From Primulina eburnea (taxonomy: Eukaryota; Streptophyta; Magnoliopsida; Lamiales; Gesneriaceae), in contig NW_027331436.1 in NCBI RefSeq assembly GCF_022965805.1, positions 186,001 to 250,000 on the forward strand: a stretch of DNA of 64,000 nt, written 5' to 3'. This document shows, piece by piece, positions 34,207 through 47,500 of this stretch (positions within the stretch are counted from its first letter, which is position 1; each line of letters begins with the position of its first letter). Both the position numbers and the translations under genes were made by a program. Under the pieces are notes generated by a model. That model saw nothing but the letters and a program-made list of their open reading frames with translations. It made no database searches and had not been told where the DNA came from.

Positions 34207-37200
34207 TCATAGGAATAACTCGGGATGTTTCTGTCTCATATCTGCTTCTGTTTCCCAAGTCGCTTCTTCGACGCCATGACGACTCCATTGAACTTTCACA
34301 AGTGGAATATTCTTCGTTCTAAGTTCCTTGTTTTTCCGATCCAGAATCTGTATCGGTTGTTCCACATAGCTCAACGTCTGATCAAGTTCAGCTTCGTCAG
34401 GTTGAATGACATGAGAAACATCTGGCATATATTTTCGTAACATTGATACATGAAACACGTCATGTATTCCGGATAGAGAAGGAGGAAGGGCAAGTCGATA
34501 AGCTCGGTCGCCAATCTTTTCAAGAATCTCGTAAGGACCAATGTATCGAGGAGATAGTTTCCCGCGTTTGCCAAATCTAACAACGCCTCTGAATGGAGAA
34601 ATCTTCAAGAATACTCTATCTCCTACCTCAAATACTAACGGTCTACGTCGAATATTGGCGTACTTTGCTTGTCGATCTTGTGCTGTCTTCATTCTCTTCT
34701 GAATGAGTTTCACCTTCTCTGTCATGTCACGAATCATATCTGGCCCAAGTTCTGGCACTTCTGAGATATCATCCCAATATAGCGGAGATCTGCACTTCTT
34801 GCCATATAACGCTTCAAACGGTGCCATCTCAATGCTCGTCTGATAGCTGTTATTATAGGAGAATTCACAAAGAGGTAGGGATTCTTGCCAACTAGTACCA
34901 AAGTCTAGTACTACGGCTCTCAACATATCCTCTAATGTCTGGATAGTCCGCTCTGACTGTCCGTCTGTCTGAGGATGATAAGCAGTACTCAGGTGTAAAG
35001 TCGTACCTAAGGCCTGCTGTAAACTGTGCCAAAAGTGTGAAGTGAATCGTGGATCACGATCTGATACGATAGACTTCGGCACACCATGTAATTTGACTAC
35101 CTCTCGAACATATATCTCCGCCATTTGATCATGTCTGAAAGTCATTCTATACGGAATAAAACAAGCTGATTTGGTCAGTCGGTCGATAACGACCCAAATC
35201 GCATCGCAGCCTCGAGAAGATCGGGGTAACTTCGTCACAAAATCCATGGAGATGTGGTCCCATTTCCATTCAGGAATAGACAAACTCTGAAGTAACCCTC
35301 CGGGCTTCTTCCTCTCGGCCTTCACTTGTTGGCAATTCAAGCATTTAGATACAAATTCCGCAATGTCTGACTTCATCTGCTTCCACCAGAACTGTGTCTT
35401 CAGATCATTGTACATCTTTCGGCCACCAGGATGAATACTAAACCGACTACAATGTGCTTCAGACATAATCTGATGTCTCAACTCTGAAACATCCGGCACA
35501 ACCAGACGGTTATTTACGTACAACACATTCTCACGCACCCGATATTCTGATACGTGTCCTGTTCTGACCATCTGAATCGATCTCTGCACATTCTGATCTG
35601 TTCTTTGTGCTTCTTTTATTCTTCTGATCAAGTTTGGCTCGACTTGAATAGTAGCAAGTCGTAGTGGCTTCCTATCTGTATCAAATTCTAATCCAGCAAA
35701 ACAGCAATTTTCAACGAGTTTCGTAACACCTATCGTCGATAAGGATAAGGCACATACCTTTCGACTCAAGGCGTCTGCCGCTGCATTTGACTTTCCCGGG
35801 TAATATTTGATCTCGCAATCAAAATCTTTTAACAGATCAAGCCATCTACGCTGTCGCATATTCAACTCCGACTGAGAAAACAAGTACTTTAAGCTTTTGT
35901 GGTCTGAATAGATCTCGAATTTCTCGCCATAAAGATAATGGCGCCAGATCTTTAGCGCAAATACAATAGCCGCCAATTCAAGATCATGAATGGGGTATCG
36001 CGTCTCGTGAGTCTTCAATTGTCTCGAGGCATATGCAACCACATGCCCTCGCTGCATAAGAATACATCCCAAACCTCTGTGAGAAGCATCACAATATACA
36101 ACAAAATTACCCGTACCTGAAGGAATCATCAGGACAGGTGCGCTGGTCAGCCTCTTCTTCAATTCCAAAAAGCTAGACTCACACTCCTCAGACCATAAGA
36201 ACGGTGCATTCTTCTGTGTCAATTGCGTAATTGGCTTCGCAATACGGGAGAAATCTTGGATGAATCGTCTATAGTATCCCGCGAGACCCATGAAACTGCG
36301 TATTTCAGGTACAGAAGTCGGTCTCGGCCAACTAATCACAGCTTCCACTTTACTCGGATCTACGGAGATACCATCTCCCGATATGATATGTCCCAAAAAG
36401 ACAACTCGGTTCAACCAAAATTCGCACTTTGACAATTTGGCATACAATTTCTCATTTCTCAGTGTTTGCAACACAATTCTGAGATGTTCTGCATGCTCAA
36501 TCCTGTTCTTAGAATACACCAAAATATCATCGATAAAGACAATAACAAAATCATCCAAATACCTCTGAAAGATTTGATTCATCAAGCCCATGAATACCGC
36601 CGGAGCATTTGTCAAACCAAAAGGCATAACAATGAATTCGTAATGCCCATACCTGGTTCGAAATGCTGTTTTCGGTATGTCTACATCTCGAACTCGAAGC
36701 TGATGATATCCGGATCGCAAGTCAATCTTAGAATACACAGAGGATCCCTGCAACTGATCAAATAGGTCATCGATCCTAGGCAAAGGATATTTGTTCTTGA
36801 TCGTTGCCTTATTCAACTGCCGGTAATCGATACACAACCGCATCGATCCATCTTTCTTTCGCACGAATAGCACTGGTGCACCCCAAGGAGATACACTAGG
36901 TCTGATATATCCCTTGGCCAGAAGATCTTCTAACTGTGCTTTCAGTTCTTTGAGTTCGATGGGTGCCATCCTATATGGAGCTCTCGAAATAGGAACGGTA
37001 CCGGGTGCAAGTTCAATGCTAAAATCTACCTCTCGAACCGGAGGTAATCCTGGGATTTCGTCTGGAAAAATATCTGGAAATTCCCGTACGACTGGCAGAT
37101 CTGACAATGCCGGGCTCGACTTTTGCATATCTACAGCATAAATAAAGAAACCATCCGCTCCTTTCTGTAGCAATCTATTCATAGTAAGAGCCGAAATCAA

Positions 37201-38745
37201 GGGAATCCGAGATCTGGAACCCTTCCCGTAGAATTTCCACTCGTCTGTCATCTCGGGTCTGAATCTGACAATCTTGTGGAAACAATCCACGGTGGCTCGA
37301 TACTTCGTTAGCATGTCAATACCAACTATACAATCAAAATCAGCTAGACCCAACACTATACACTCTAGGTCAATCTCATGCCCCTCAAACTGTAGAATGC
37401 AATGTCTAACCGTAGTTACAGATATCAATCCACTTCCCAACGGAGAATTAATAGACACAACATCTAGCAAAGACTCAACAGGCAAAGAATGCAACAATGC
37501 AAATCGCTCTGAAATGAATGTATGCGATGCACCCGTATCTATCAATATATAAGCAGGATAACCGCAAAGGAAACAGTTACCTGCAATGACATCATCTGGG
37601 GCATCCTGTGCTTGCTCTTCAGTCAAGGCAAACACCTGAGCCTGTTGTCTCTGAGACTGACTCCCTGGCTGGCCACCTCTGGCTCGAGGCTGGGTTTGTG
37701 CAGGTGGCGGCTGAAATGAGTGAACAGATGAAGCTTGCCTCTCAGGCTGAGTCACGGAGGCAGACGATCCTGCAGCCTGGAATCTTGATGCACCACTCCT
37801 CTGAGGACAGACCTTGGCATAATGCCCCTGTTGTTTGCATACGTTACACCTGCCCACTACACCTTGACATTGTTCTGTGGCATGCTTACCTCCACAAGTA
37901 CTGCAATATCCACTTGCCACCTCTAGACTCTGGCCAAAACCTCTCTGTCTTGACCCGCTGGAGCTCGAAGAACTGCTCCCTGCCCTCTTAAACTGTTTAC
38001 CCTTTGCTTTCAACTGATCTTTGCGTCCGCTACTGCTACCACCACTTTCGAATCGAGGAGGAGGAACTTGGGATGGAGGTAGTGGCGGTCTCGGACTCGG
38101 AGCCACATACGGAACACTTCGTTGTCTCAGCAACCCTGCTTCTGCTCCTTTGGCACGATTCAATGCATCCGAGAAATTATCGGGTCTCCCGGTATTGACC
38201 AACGTAAAGATATCTGGATTTAGGCCATTTATAAACTGATCCGCCATGGCCTCATCATTACCGGAAACGTGAGGTGCAAAACGAAGCAAAGAAGAAAATT
38301 TAGCAACGTACTCTTCGATATTCAGTTGCCCTTGCCTCAGGTTTGCAAATTCAGCGCCTTTATCTTTCCGGTAGGATACAGGGAAGAATCGCTGATAGAA
38401 CTCAGTCTTGAACACTTTCCATGTAATCTCAGTACCACGCTGTTCTAGTGCTCTTCTCATATTCACCCACCAATACTTAGCCACGTCTTGCAGTTGATGG
38501 CCAATGAGCTTCACTCTCTTCTCATCACTGTACCCTAGAGACTCGAACAACATCTCGATATCCTCCAACCAGCTTTCGCATTCAATTGCATTTTCTGTAC
38601 CCTTTAAGGTCGGTGGTCGGAATGACTGGAATCGCTTTAATAGAGTCTCCATGGGCGTAGCAGTGACATCCATCGTATCTCCGGATGTGCTACCCTGCTC
38701 TGGCGCTGGTGGTCGTACTGGCACAACTGCTCTTCTAGGAGGCAT
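34207..38745 (-). CDS. Gag-Pol polyprotein, Ty3/gypsy chromovirus (Tekay/Del-like), intact
   Basis: A single 1512-residue ORF supplying the capsid and enzymes for retrotransposition. Order: gag core (about 30-210); Ser/Pro-rich linker; two zinc knuckles (C281-C293 as CX2CX3HX4C and C300-C313 as CX2CX4HX4C); aspartic protease with DTGA at 403-406; reverse transcriptase (about 580-760) with D675 and FIDD 737-740; RNase H with D885, E923, D948 and D991; integrase zinc domain H1098, H1105, C1135, C1138; catalytic D1168, D1229 and E1265, with 35 residues between the last two (DD35E); GPY motif near 1403; chromodomain-like C-terminus about 1458-1510 (VKVQW..EEATWE). In this family the chromodomain is thought to guide integration to modified chromatin. 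All catalytic residues I looked for are present, so the copy could be active. The start is the first Met (MPPRR), 252 bp inside the 5' LTR. Confidence 0.96.
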   Translation of the reverse strand: MPPRRAVVPVRPPAPEQGSTSGDTMDVTATPMETLLKRFQSFRPPTLKGTENAIECESWLEDIEMLFESLGYSDEKRVKLIGHQLQDVAKYWWVNMRRALEQRGTEITWKVFKTEFYQRFFPVSYRKDKGAEFANLRQGQLNIEEYVAKFSSLLRFAPHVSGNDEAMADQFINGLNPDIFTLVNTGRPDNFSDALNRAKGAEAGLLRQRSVPYVAPSPRPPLPPSQVPPPRFESGGSSSGRKDQLKAKGKQFKRAGSSSSSSSGSRQRGFGQSLEVASGYCSTCGGKHATEQCQGVVGRCNVCKQQGHYAKVCPQRSGASRFQAAGSSASVTQPERQASSVHSFQPPPAQTQPRARGGQPGSQSQRQQAQVFALTEEQAQDAPDDVIAGNCFLCGYPAYILIDTGASHTFISERFALLHSLPVESLLDVVSINSPLGSGLISVTTVRHCILQFEGHEIDLECIVLGLADFDCIVGIDMLTKYRATVDCFHKIVRFRPEMTDEWKFYGKGSRSRIPLISALTMNRLLQKGADGFFIYAVDMQKSSPALSDLPVVREFPDIFPDEIPGLPPVREVDFSIELAPGTVPISRAPYRMAPIELKELKAQLEDLLAKGYIRPSVSPWGAPVLFVRKKDGSMRLCIDYRQLNKATIKNKYPLPRIDDLFDQLQGSSVYSKIDLRSGYHQLRVRDVDIPKTAFRTRYGHYEFIVMPFGLTNAPAVFMGLMNQIFQRYLDDFVIVFIDDILVYSKNRIEHAEHLRIVLQTLRNEKLYAKLSKCEFWLNRVVFLGHIISGDGISVDPSKVEAVISWPRPTSVPEIRSFMGLAGYYRRFIQDFSRIAKPITQLTQKNAPFLWSEECESSFLELKKRLTSAPVLMIPSGTGNFVVYCDASHRGLGCILMQRGHVVAYASRQLKTHETRYPIHDLELAAIVFALKIWRHYLYGEKFEIYSDHKSLKYLFSQSELNMRQRRWLDLLKDFDCEIKYYPGKSNAAADALSRKVCALSLSTIGVTKLVENCCFAGLEFDTDRKPLRLATIQVEPNLIRRIKEAQRTDQNVQRSIQMVRTGHVSEYRVRENVLYVNNRLVVPDVSELRHQIMSEAHCSRFSIHPGGRKMYNDLKTQFWWKQMKSDIAEFVSKCLNCQQVKAERKKPGGLLQSLSIPEWKWDHISMDFVTKLPRSSRGCDAIWVVIDRLTKSACFIPYRMTFRHDQMAEIYVREVVKLHGVPKSIVSDRDPRFTSHFWHSLQQALGTTLHLSTAYHPQTDGQSERTIQTLEDMLRAVVLDFGTSWQESLPLCEFSYNNSYQTSIEMAPFEALYGKKCRSPLYWDDISEVPELGPDMIRDMTEKVKLIQKRMKTAQDRQAKYANIRRRPLVFEVGDRVFLKISPFRGVVRFGKRGKLSPRYIGPYEILEKIGDRAYRLALPPSLSGIHDVFHVSMLRKYMPDVSHVIQPDEAELDQTLSYVEQPIQILDRKNKELRTKNIPLVKVQWSRHGVEEATWETEADMRQKHPELFL

Positions 38746-38979
38746 GTATCTACTAATCCAACTGATTAGAATACAAGATATACAACTATCTCAGCCCTCC
38801 TCTAGTCAGTTACCTCTGATCTAGAATCGGTTCTGATTCAGTTTATTACATGCTGTAATCACATCAGATACAATACAACACATAATAGGGAAAGCAATAA
38901 TCATGCTAGCACACAAAAGCAAAGAAGATGACTCGATCTACCCCGCTCATTCTACTTTATTTCAGTCTACAGAACCTAA
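38746..38979 (-). other. 5' leader of the Tekay-like element
   Basis: Untranslated region between the primer-binding site and the gag-pol start codon. AT-rich; I see no ORF or repeat in it. Confidence 0.7.
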
Positions 38980-38992
38980 GGCTCTGATACCA
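38980..38992 (-). other. Primer-binding site (initiator tRNA-Met type)
   Basis: The minus strand reads tggtatcagagcc, the classic plant retrotransposon sequence complementary to the 3' end of initiator tRNA-Met. It lies five bases inside the 5' LTR (38998-40862). Confidence 0.9.
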
Positions 38993-39291
38993 CCTGTTGT
39001 GGGGACCCGGGCTCTAACTCTTTTCTTTGGGATTTAAATGGATCATTAATATAAAAAGTGGGTCAAATTTTTGCTTTTACAACATCAAATCTAATGTATA
39101 TAAACAACATACATGCCTTATTTAAATTACCAACGTAAGGTACAATATGTCTTGTTTCAACTACTCTGAACAACTAGTAATAAAATACAGTACATGTCAA
39201 AGTACAACTACTAGCCATCTGCTATGCCCGTGATCACCACGCTATGTCATATCTGTCTCTCATCCTCTGCGTGACCCAGATCCTGCCCCAC

Positions 39292-39337
39292 CTGTTGTTA
39301 TGCACACATACAGACATAACAACAGCCGGAAAATCGG
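39292..39337. other. Invariant double inverted repeat, 5' LTR
   Basis: ctgttgttatg/cataacaacag is intact. The following hairpin reads ccgg-aaaa-tcgg; this is the only substitution found between the two LTRs, and it weakens the stem on the transcript strand. Confidence 0.85.
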
Positions 39338-39461
39338 TGAGAACAAATCCCAGTATAAACATGAACATGCTATCATGAATGACCTCATATGCACATGCAA
39401 TGCAATGCGAACCAAACCATGTCTGGACTCGACTCGACTAGAACTCTAGGGATCCCGGGGT

Positions 39462-39615
39462 GAATAAGACGTCACTACCTACCCTCCACTCGGGGTAATG
39501 AACGTCTCATTCCTAGACTTCGGTCTGAGCTGTATCAACGGCGGCAATAAGAGTAATGCCTACTCCTATGCTGAGATACACCGAAACGTCTAGATATTTG
39601 ACAATGCCTGTCAAA
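39462..39615 (-). other. Putative structured RNA domain, 5' LTR
   Basis: Identical to 32705-32858. It lies roughly 0.9-1.0 kb downstream of the TATA-like run, so it would be in the transcript leader. Confidence 0.6.
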
Positions 39616-39822
39616 GACTCTCCTATCTCAAATGCAATGAATATCAATATGTAAACAACGTATAATCATATTCATGGCTGAATATCACACTGATCATACA
39701 TGCTTGAATACAATTCTGAAATCAAAGCATAAACATGTTAAAAGATTGAATATAATACTATACACAATTCATAAACATGTTACAATATATCTAATAATAC
39801 TCGTATGTGATTTTGGTTGGGA

Positions 39823-39848
39823 AACTCAAATAATATCTTATTTGAGTT
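39823..39848 (-). other. Hairpin aactcaaataa-tatc-ttatttgagtt (5' LTR)
   Basis: Same 11-bp perfect inverted repeat as 33066-33091. Confidence 0.8.
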
Positions 39849-40488
39849 ACATCTCCCCAAACAAAACATGACTTATACCTTTCGTTGCTAAACCTTTAAC
39901 GATGTCGAGGTCTCGATGTCGAAGTGACGTAGGATAAATCTGAAATGGTAATGTATAGGAGTAGCATATCAACATTCTACCCCAAGATAACTCTTACACA
40001 ATTCAATAATCATTCTCGGTACAATTTAACGGCATAACGACGTGATTTCTCGATACCGATTAATCCAATTCTCAACAATCAATAACCTCAACTCATAATC
40101 ATTTATAATTCATCACAATATCAATCTAGAACACTATACTACTGCCCCATCTATCATAACACATGCTGAAAAATCGTAATAATAGCATACGATGTCCGTT
40201 CTTCCATCCGATTGTGAATATCATCTCACCATATTCATAAGAACATATATCTACCATTATATTAAAGTTTCTCCAACATGAAATCTTCAAAACTTGTTGA
40301 AACATCAAAATACTTACATCCTTTTGTAGCTAATACGGAGAGGAGTTCAAAACCGCAATCGGATTTAAATTTGGATGCTAGAATCTTGCAAAATCTCAAT
40401 ATAAGATGAAGAAGTGTTGAAGCTATTTCCTTAGCAATTCTCTCGGTGACCTTAGCTGAAAATGGGAGAGAATGAGTCATACTAACAC

Positions 40489-40496
40489 ATATATAT
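40489..40496 (-). promoter_or_regulatory. TATA-like repeat of the 5' LTR
   Basis: atatatat, about 50 bp from the GC-rich hairpin array. The presumed promoter of the element's genomic RNA; 2 bp shorter than in the 3' LTR. Confidence 0.45.
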
Positions 40497-40546
40497 CTTG
40501 CATGCAACTCCTACGTGTCTTCCTTAGAATTTGCCAAAATTCATTT

Positions 40547-40757
40547 GGCGCTCGGGCGGTGATATCTTACCGCTCGGGCGCGAGCTCGGCGCTCGGGCGG
40601 TAAGATTCGACCGCCCGGGCGCGGAGGATTCTGCCCGCAAGTGCTGTTCTGGCGCTCGGGCGGTAATAAACTTCCGCCCGGGCGCCACACCTTCTGCCCG
40701 AACGTGATTTTGTTGAACAATGGCGCTCGGGCGGGCTTTTTCTACCGCTCGGGCGCC
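40547..40757. promoter_or_regulatory. U3 GC-rich hairpin array, 5' LTR
   Basis: Same four inverted pairs as 33792-34002, identical by eye. CpG-dense within AT-rich DNA. Confidence 0.75.
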
Positions 40758-40862
40758 ACTCATGCTGTTTCAAAATTGTACTCTTCACCTTCTTTGACTA
40801 ATCTAATCTCGATTAACTACTAAAATCACAATTTCACCGATTTAACATTTCCGAGCTTTACA

Positions 40863-40867
40863 CTAGG
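40863..40867. repeat. Target-site duplication (ctagg), right
   Basis: Matches 30755-30759 and directly follows the LTR end gctttaca. Confidence 0.95.
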
Positions 40868-43800
40868 CAACCCCAGAATAAAGTCCATAGAAATGTCAAT
40901 CCAAGTTCTTTTTAAGAATAGCACGCAAAAGTGTTCTCAAAGTTCTATTTACAACTTCAGTTTGTCCATCCGTTTGAGGATGACAAGTAGTAGATTACAA
41001 CAATATTGAGCAAAGTTTAGCCCATAAAGTAATCCAAAAATAGAATCCCTCACCTTCTCAGTCCTAGGCAACCCCAAAATAAAGTGCATAGAAATGTCAA
41101 TCCAAGTTCTTTTTAAGAATAGCACGCAAAAGTGTTCCCAAAGTTCTATTTACAACTTCAGTTTGTCCATCCGTTTGAGAATGACAAGTAGTAGATTACA
41201 ACAATATTGAGCAAAGGTTAGGCCATATAAGTTCTTTGACAACTTCAGTTTTTCCATCCGTTTGAGGATGACAAGTAGTAGATTACAACAATATTGAGCA
41301 AAGTTTAGCCCATAAAGTAATCCAAAAATAGAATCCCTCCCCTTCTTAGTCCTAGGCAACCCCAAAATAAAGTGCATAGAAATGTTAATCCAAGTTCTTT
41401 TAAGAATAGCACGCACAAGTGTTCCCAAAGTTCTATTTACAACTTCAGTTTGTCCATCCGTTTGAGGATGACAAGTAGTAGATTACAACAATATTGAGCA
41501 AAGTTTAGCCCATAAAGTAATCCAAAAATAGAATCCCTCACCTTCTTAGTCCTAGGCAACCCCAAAATAAAGTCCACAGAAATGTCAGTCCAAGTTCTTT
41601 TAAGAATAGCACGCAAAAGTGTTCCCAAAGTTCTATTTACAACTTCAGTTTGTCCATCCGTTTGGGGATGACAAGTAGTAGATAACAACAATATTGAGCA
41701 AAGTTTCGCCATATAAGTTCTATTGACAACCTCAGTTTGTCCATCCGTTTGAGGATGACAAATAGTAGATTACAACAATATTGAGCAAAGTTTAGCGCAT
41801 AAAGTAATCCAAAAATAGAATCCCTCCCCTTCTTAATCCTAGGCAACCCAAGAATAAAGTCCATAGAAATGTCAATCCAAGTTCTTTTTAAGAATAGCAC
41901 GCAAAAGTGTTCTCAAAGTTCTATTTACAACTTCAGTTTGTCCATCCGTTTGAGGATGACAAGTAGTAGATTACAACAATATTGAGCAAAGTTTAGCCAT
42001 AAAGTAATCCAAAAATAGAATCCCTCCCCTTCTTAGTCCTAGGAAACCCCAAAATAAAGTGCATAGAAATGTCAATCCAAGTTCTTTTTAAGAATAGCAC
42101 GCAAAAGTGTTCCCAAAGTTCTATTTACAACTTCAGTTTGTCCATCCGTTTGAGGATGACAAGTTGTAGATTACAACTTTATTGTGCAAAGTTTAGCCCA
42201 TAAAGTAATCCAAAAATAGAATCCCTCCCCTTCTTAGTCCTTGGCAACCCCAAAATAAAGTCCATAGAAATGTCAATCCAAGTTCTTTTTAAGAATAGCA
42301 CGCAAAAGTGTTCCTAAAGTTCTATTGACAACTTCAGTTTGTCCATCCGTTTGAGGATGACAAGTAGTAGATTACAACAATATTGAGCAAAGTTTAGCCC
42401 ATAAAGTAATCCAAAAATAGAATCCCTCCCCTTCTTAGTCCTAGGCAACCCAAGAATAAAGTCCATAGAAATGTCAATCCAAGTTCTTTTTAAGAATAGC
42501 ACGCAAAAGTGTTCTCAAAGTTCTATTTACAACTTCAGTTTGTCCATCCGTTTGAGGATGACAAGTAGTAGATTACAACAATATTGAGCAAAGTTTAGCC
42601 ATAAAGTAATCCAAAAATAGAATCCCTCCCCTTCTTAGTCCTAGGCAACCCCAAAATAAAGTGCATAGAAATGTCAATCCAAGTTCTTTTTAAGAATAGC
42701 ACGCACAAGTGTTCCCAAAGTTCTATTTACAACTTCAGTTTGTCCATCCGTTTGAGGATGACAAGTAGTAGATTACAACAATATTGAGCAAAGTTTAGCC
42801 CATAAAGTAATCCAAAAATAGAATCCCTCACCTTCTTAGTCCTAGGCAACCCCAAAATAAAGTGCATAGAAATGTCAGTCCAAGTTCTTTTAAGAATAGC
42901 ACGCAAAAGTGTTCCCAAAGTTCTATTTACAACTTCAGTTTGTCCATCCGTTTGAGGATGACAAGTAGTAGATTACAACAATATGGAGCAAAGTTTAGCC
43001 CATAAAGTAATGCAAAAATAGAATCCCTCCCCTTCTTAGTCCTAGGCAACCCCAAAATAAAGTCCATAGAAATGTCAATCCAAGTTCTTTTAAGAATAGC
43101 ACGCACAAGTGTTCCCAAAGTTCTATTTACAACTTCAGTTTGTCCATCCGTTTGAGGATGACAAGTAGTAGATTACAACAATATTGAGCAAAGTTTAGCC
43201 CATATAAGTTCTATTGACAACTTCAGTTTGTCCATCCGTTTGAGGATGACAAGTAGTAGATTACAACAATATTGAGCAATGTTTAGCCCATAAAGTAATC
43301 CAAAAATAGAATCCCTCCCCTTCTTAGTCCTAGGCAACCCCAAAATAAAGTGCATAGAAATGTCAATCCAAGTTCTTTTTAAGAATAGCACGCACAAGTG
43401 TTCCCAAAGTTCTATTTACAACTTCAGTTTGTCCATCCGTTTGAGGATGACAAGTAGTAGATTACAACAATATTGAACAAAGTTTAGCCCATAAAGTAAT
43501 CTAAAAATAGAATCCCTCACCTTCTTAGTCCTAGGCAACCCCAAAATAAAGTACATAGAAATGTCAGTCCAAGTTCTTTTAAGAATAGCACGCAAAAGTG
43601 TTCCCAAAGTTCTATTTACAACTTCAGTTTGTCCATCCGTTTGAGGATGACAAGTAGTAGATTACAACAATATGGAGCAAAGTTTAGCCCATAAAGTAAT
43701 GCAAAAATAGAATCCCTCCCCTTCTTAGTCCTAGGCAATCCCAAAATAAATTCCATAGAAATGTCAATCCAAGTTCTTTTAAGAATAGCACGCACAAGTG

Positions 43801-44593
43801 TTCCCGAAGTTCTATTTACAACTTCAGTTTGTCCATCCGTTTGGGGATGACAAGTAGTATATTACAACAATATTGAGCAAAGTTTAGCCCATATAAGTTC
43901 GATTGACAACTTCAGTTTGTCCATCCGTTTGATGATGACAAATAGTAGATTACAACAATATTGAGCAAAGTTTAGCCCATAAAGTAAACCAAAAATAGAA
44001 TCCCTCCCCTTCTTAGTCCTAGGCAACCCCTGAATAAAGTGCATAGAAATGTCAATCCAAGTTCTTTTTAAGAATAGCACGCAAAAGTGTTCTCAAAGTT
44101 CTATTTACAACTTCAGTTTGTCCATCCGTTTGAGGATGACAAGTAGTAGATTACAACAATATTGAGCAAAGTTTAGCCCATAAAGTAATCCAAAAATTGA
44201 ATCCCTCACCTTCTCAGTCCTAGGCAACCCCAAAATAAAGTGCATAGAAATGTCAATCCAAGTTCTTTTTAAGAATAGCACGCAAAAGTGTTCCCAAAGT
44301 TCTATTTACAACTTCAGTTTGTCCATCCGTTTGAGAATGACAAGTAGCAGATTACAACAATATTGAGCAAAGTTTAGCCCATATAAGTTCGATTGACAAC
44401 TTCAGTTTGTCCATCCGTTTGATGATGACAAATAGTAGATTACAACAATATTGAGCAAAGTTTAGCCCATAAAGTAATCCAAAAATAGAATCCCTCCCCT
44501 TCTTAGTCCTAGGCAACCCCAAAATAAAGTGCATAGAAATGTTAATCCAAGTTCTTTTAAGAATAGCACGCACAAGTGTTCCCAAAGTTCTAT

Positions 44594-47500
44594 TTACAAC
44601 TTCAGTTTGTCCATCCGTTTGAGGATGACAAGTAGTAGATTACAACAATATTGAGCAAAGTTTAGCCCATAAAGTAATCCAAAAATAGAATCCCTCACCT
44701 TCTTAGTCCTAGGCAACCCCAAAATAAAGTCCACAGAAATGTCAGTCCAAGTTCTTTTAAGAATAGCACGCAAAAGTGTTCCCAAAGTTCTATTTACAAC
44801 TTCAGTTTGTCCATCCGTTTGGGGATGACAAGTAGTAGATTACAACAATATTGAGCAAAGTTTAGCCCATATAAGTTCTATTGACAACTTCAGTTTGTCC
44901 ATCCGTTTGAGGATGACAAATAGTAGATTACAACAATATTGAGCAAAATTTAGCCCATAAAGTAATCTAAAAATAGAATCCCTCCCCTTCTTAGTCCTAG
45001 GCAACCCAAGAATAAAGTCCATAGAAATGTCAATCCAAGTTCTTTTTAAGAATAGCACGCAAAAGTGTTCTCAAAGTTCTATTTACAACTTCAGTTTGTC
45101 CATCCGTTTGAGGATGACAAGTAGTAGATTACAACAATATTGAGCAAAGTTTAGCCATAAAGTAATCCAAAAATAGAATCCCTCCCCTTCTTAGTCCTAG
45201 GCAACCCCAAAATAAAGTGCATAGAAAATGTCAATCCAAGTTCTTTTTAAGAATAGCACGCAAAAGTGTTCCCAAAGTTCTATTTACAACTTCAGTTTGT
45301 CCATCCGTTTGAGGATGACAAGTAGTAGATTACAACTTTATTGTGCAAAGTTTAGCCCATAAAGTAATCCAAAAATAGAATCCCTCCCCTTCTTAGTCCT
45401 AGGCAACCCCAAAATAAAGTCCATAGAAATGTCAATCCAAGTTCTTTTTAAGAATAGCACGCAAAAGTGTTCCCAAAGTTCTATTTACAACTTCAGTTTG
45501 TCCATCTGTTTGAGGATGACAAGTAGTAGATTACAACAATATTGAGCAAAGTTTAGCCATAAAGTAATCCAAAAATAGAATCCCTCCCCTTCTTAGTCCT
45601 TGGCAACCCCAAAATAAAGTCCATAGAAATGTCAATCCAAGTTCTTTTTAAGAATAGCACGCAAAAGTGTTCCTAAAGTTCTATTGACAACTTCAGTTTG
45701 TCCATCCGTTTGAGGATGACAAGTAGTAGATTACAACAATATTGAGCAAAGTTTAGCCCATAAAGTAATCCAAAAATAGAATCCCTCCCCTTCTTAGTCC
45801 TAGGCAACCCAAGAATAAAGTCCATAGAAATGTCAATCCAAGTTCTTTTTAAGAATAGCACGCAAAAGTGTTCTCAAAGTTCTATTTACAACTTCAGTTT
45901 GTCCATCCGTTTGAGGATGACAAGTAGTAGATTACAACAATATTGAGCAAAGTTTAGCCATAAAGTAATCTAAAAATAGAATCCCTCCCCTTCTTAGTCC
46001 TAGGCAACCCCAAAATAAAGTGCATAGAAATGTCAATCCAAGTTCTTTTTAAGAATAGCACGCAAAAGTGTTCCCAAAGTTCTATTTACAACTTCAGTTT
46101 GTCCATCTGTTTGAGGATGACAAGTAGTAGATTACAACAATATTGAGCAATGTTTAGCCCATAAAGTAATCCAAAAATAGAATCCCTCCCCTTCTTAGTC
46201 CTAGGCAACCCCAAAATAAAGTGCATAGAAATGTCAATCCAAGTTCTTTTTAAGAATAGCACGCACAAGTGTTCCCAAAGTTCTATTTACAACTTCAGTT
46301 TGTCCATCCGTTTGAGGATGGCAAGTAGTAGATTACAACAATATTGAGCAAAGTTTAGCCCATAAAGTAATCCAAAAATAGAATCCCTCCCCTTCTTAGT
46401 CCTAGGCAACCCCAAAATAAAGTGCATAGAAATGTCAATCCAAGTTCTTTTTAAGAATAGCACGCACAAGTGTTCCCAAAGTTCTATTTACAACTTCAGT
46501 TTGTCCATCCGTTTGAGGATGACAAGTAGTAGATTACAACAATATTGAACAAAGTTTAGCCCATAAAGTAATCTAAAAATAGAATCCCTCACCTTCTTAG
46601 TCCTAGGCAACCCCAAAATAAAGTACATAGAAATGTCAGTCCAAGTTCTTTTAAGAATAGCACGCAAAAGTGTTCCCAAAGTTCTATTTACAACTTCAGT
46701 TTGTCCATCCGTTTGAGGATGACAAGTAGTAGATTACAACAATATGGAGCAAAGTTTAGCCCATAAAGTAATGCAAAAATAGAATCCCTCCCCTTCTTAG
46801 TCCTAGGCAACCCCAAAATAAAGTCCATAGAAATGTCAATCCAAGTTCTTTTAAGAATAGCACGCACAAGTGTTCCCAAAGTTCTATTTACAACTTCAGT
46901 TTGTCCATCCGTTTGGGGATGACAAGTAGTAGATTACAACAATATTGAGCAAAGTTTAGCCCATATAAGTTCGATTGACAACTTCAGTTTGTCCATCCGT
47001 TTGAGGATGACAAATAGTAGATTACAACAATATTGAGCAAAGTTTAGCCCATAAAGTAAACCAAAAATAGAATCCCTCCCCTTCTTAGTCCTACGCAACC
47101 CCAGAATAAAGTGCATAGAAATGTCAATCCAAGTTCTTTTTAAGAATAGCACGCAAAAGTGTTCTCAAAGTTCTATTTACAACTTCAGTTTGTCCATCCG
47201 TTTGAGGATGACAAGTAGTAGATTACAACAATATTGAGCAAAGTTTAGCCCATAAAGTAATCCAAAAATAGAATCCCTCACCTTCTCAGTCCTAGGCAAC
47301 CCCAAAATAAAGTGCATAGAAATGTCAATCCAAGTTCTTTTTAAGAATAGCACGCAAAAGTGTTCTCAAAGTTCTATTTACAACTTCAGTTTGTCCATCC
47401 GTTTGAGAATGATAAGTAGTAGATTACAACAATATTGAGCAAAGGTTAGGCCATATAAGTTCTTTGACAACTTCAGTTTTTCCATCCGTTTGAGGATGAC

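Larger units (their letters stand above)
30760..40862 (-). mobile_element. Tekay/Del-like Ty3/gypsy chromovirus, full length, inserted in the array
   Basis: A complete LTR retrotransposon. LTRs are at 30760-34107 (with a nested solo LTR) and 38998-40862. The element carries a primer-binding site, a polypurine tract, one intact gag-pol ORF on the minus strand and a ctagg TSD. Without the nested insertion it is about 8.6 kb. Excluding that insertion, the LTRs are 1867 and 1865 bp, and I find only one substitution (aaaaccgg versus aaaatcgg) and one dinucleotide-repeat difference. That implies very recent insertion. Assignment to Tekay/Del rests on gag style, long LTRs, a C-terminal chromodomain-like segment and the iMet-type primer site. 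The clade is judged from memory of family features. Confidence 0.93.
38998..40862 (-). repeat. 5' LTR of the Tekay-like element
   Basis: 1865 bp, beginning tgtggggacc and ending gctttaca on the plus strand. It is nearly identical to the 3' LTR and preserves the empty site of the nested insertion. It contains the U3 hairpin array, a TATA-like run and the putative leader structures. Confidence 0.96.

Noticed and set aside
36223..38824. Several plus-strand ORFs opposite the Tekay-like gag-pol
   Set aside because: Shadows of the long minus-strand coding frame; none has recognisable motifs.
38980..38992. A tRNA gene
   Set aside because: The match is only the 13-base complement of the initiator tRNA-Met 3' end, next to an LTR, which is a primer-binding site and not a gene.
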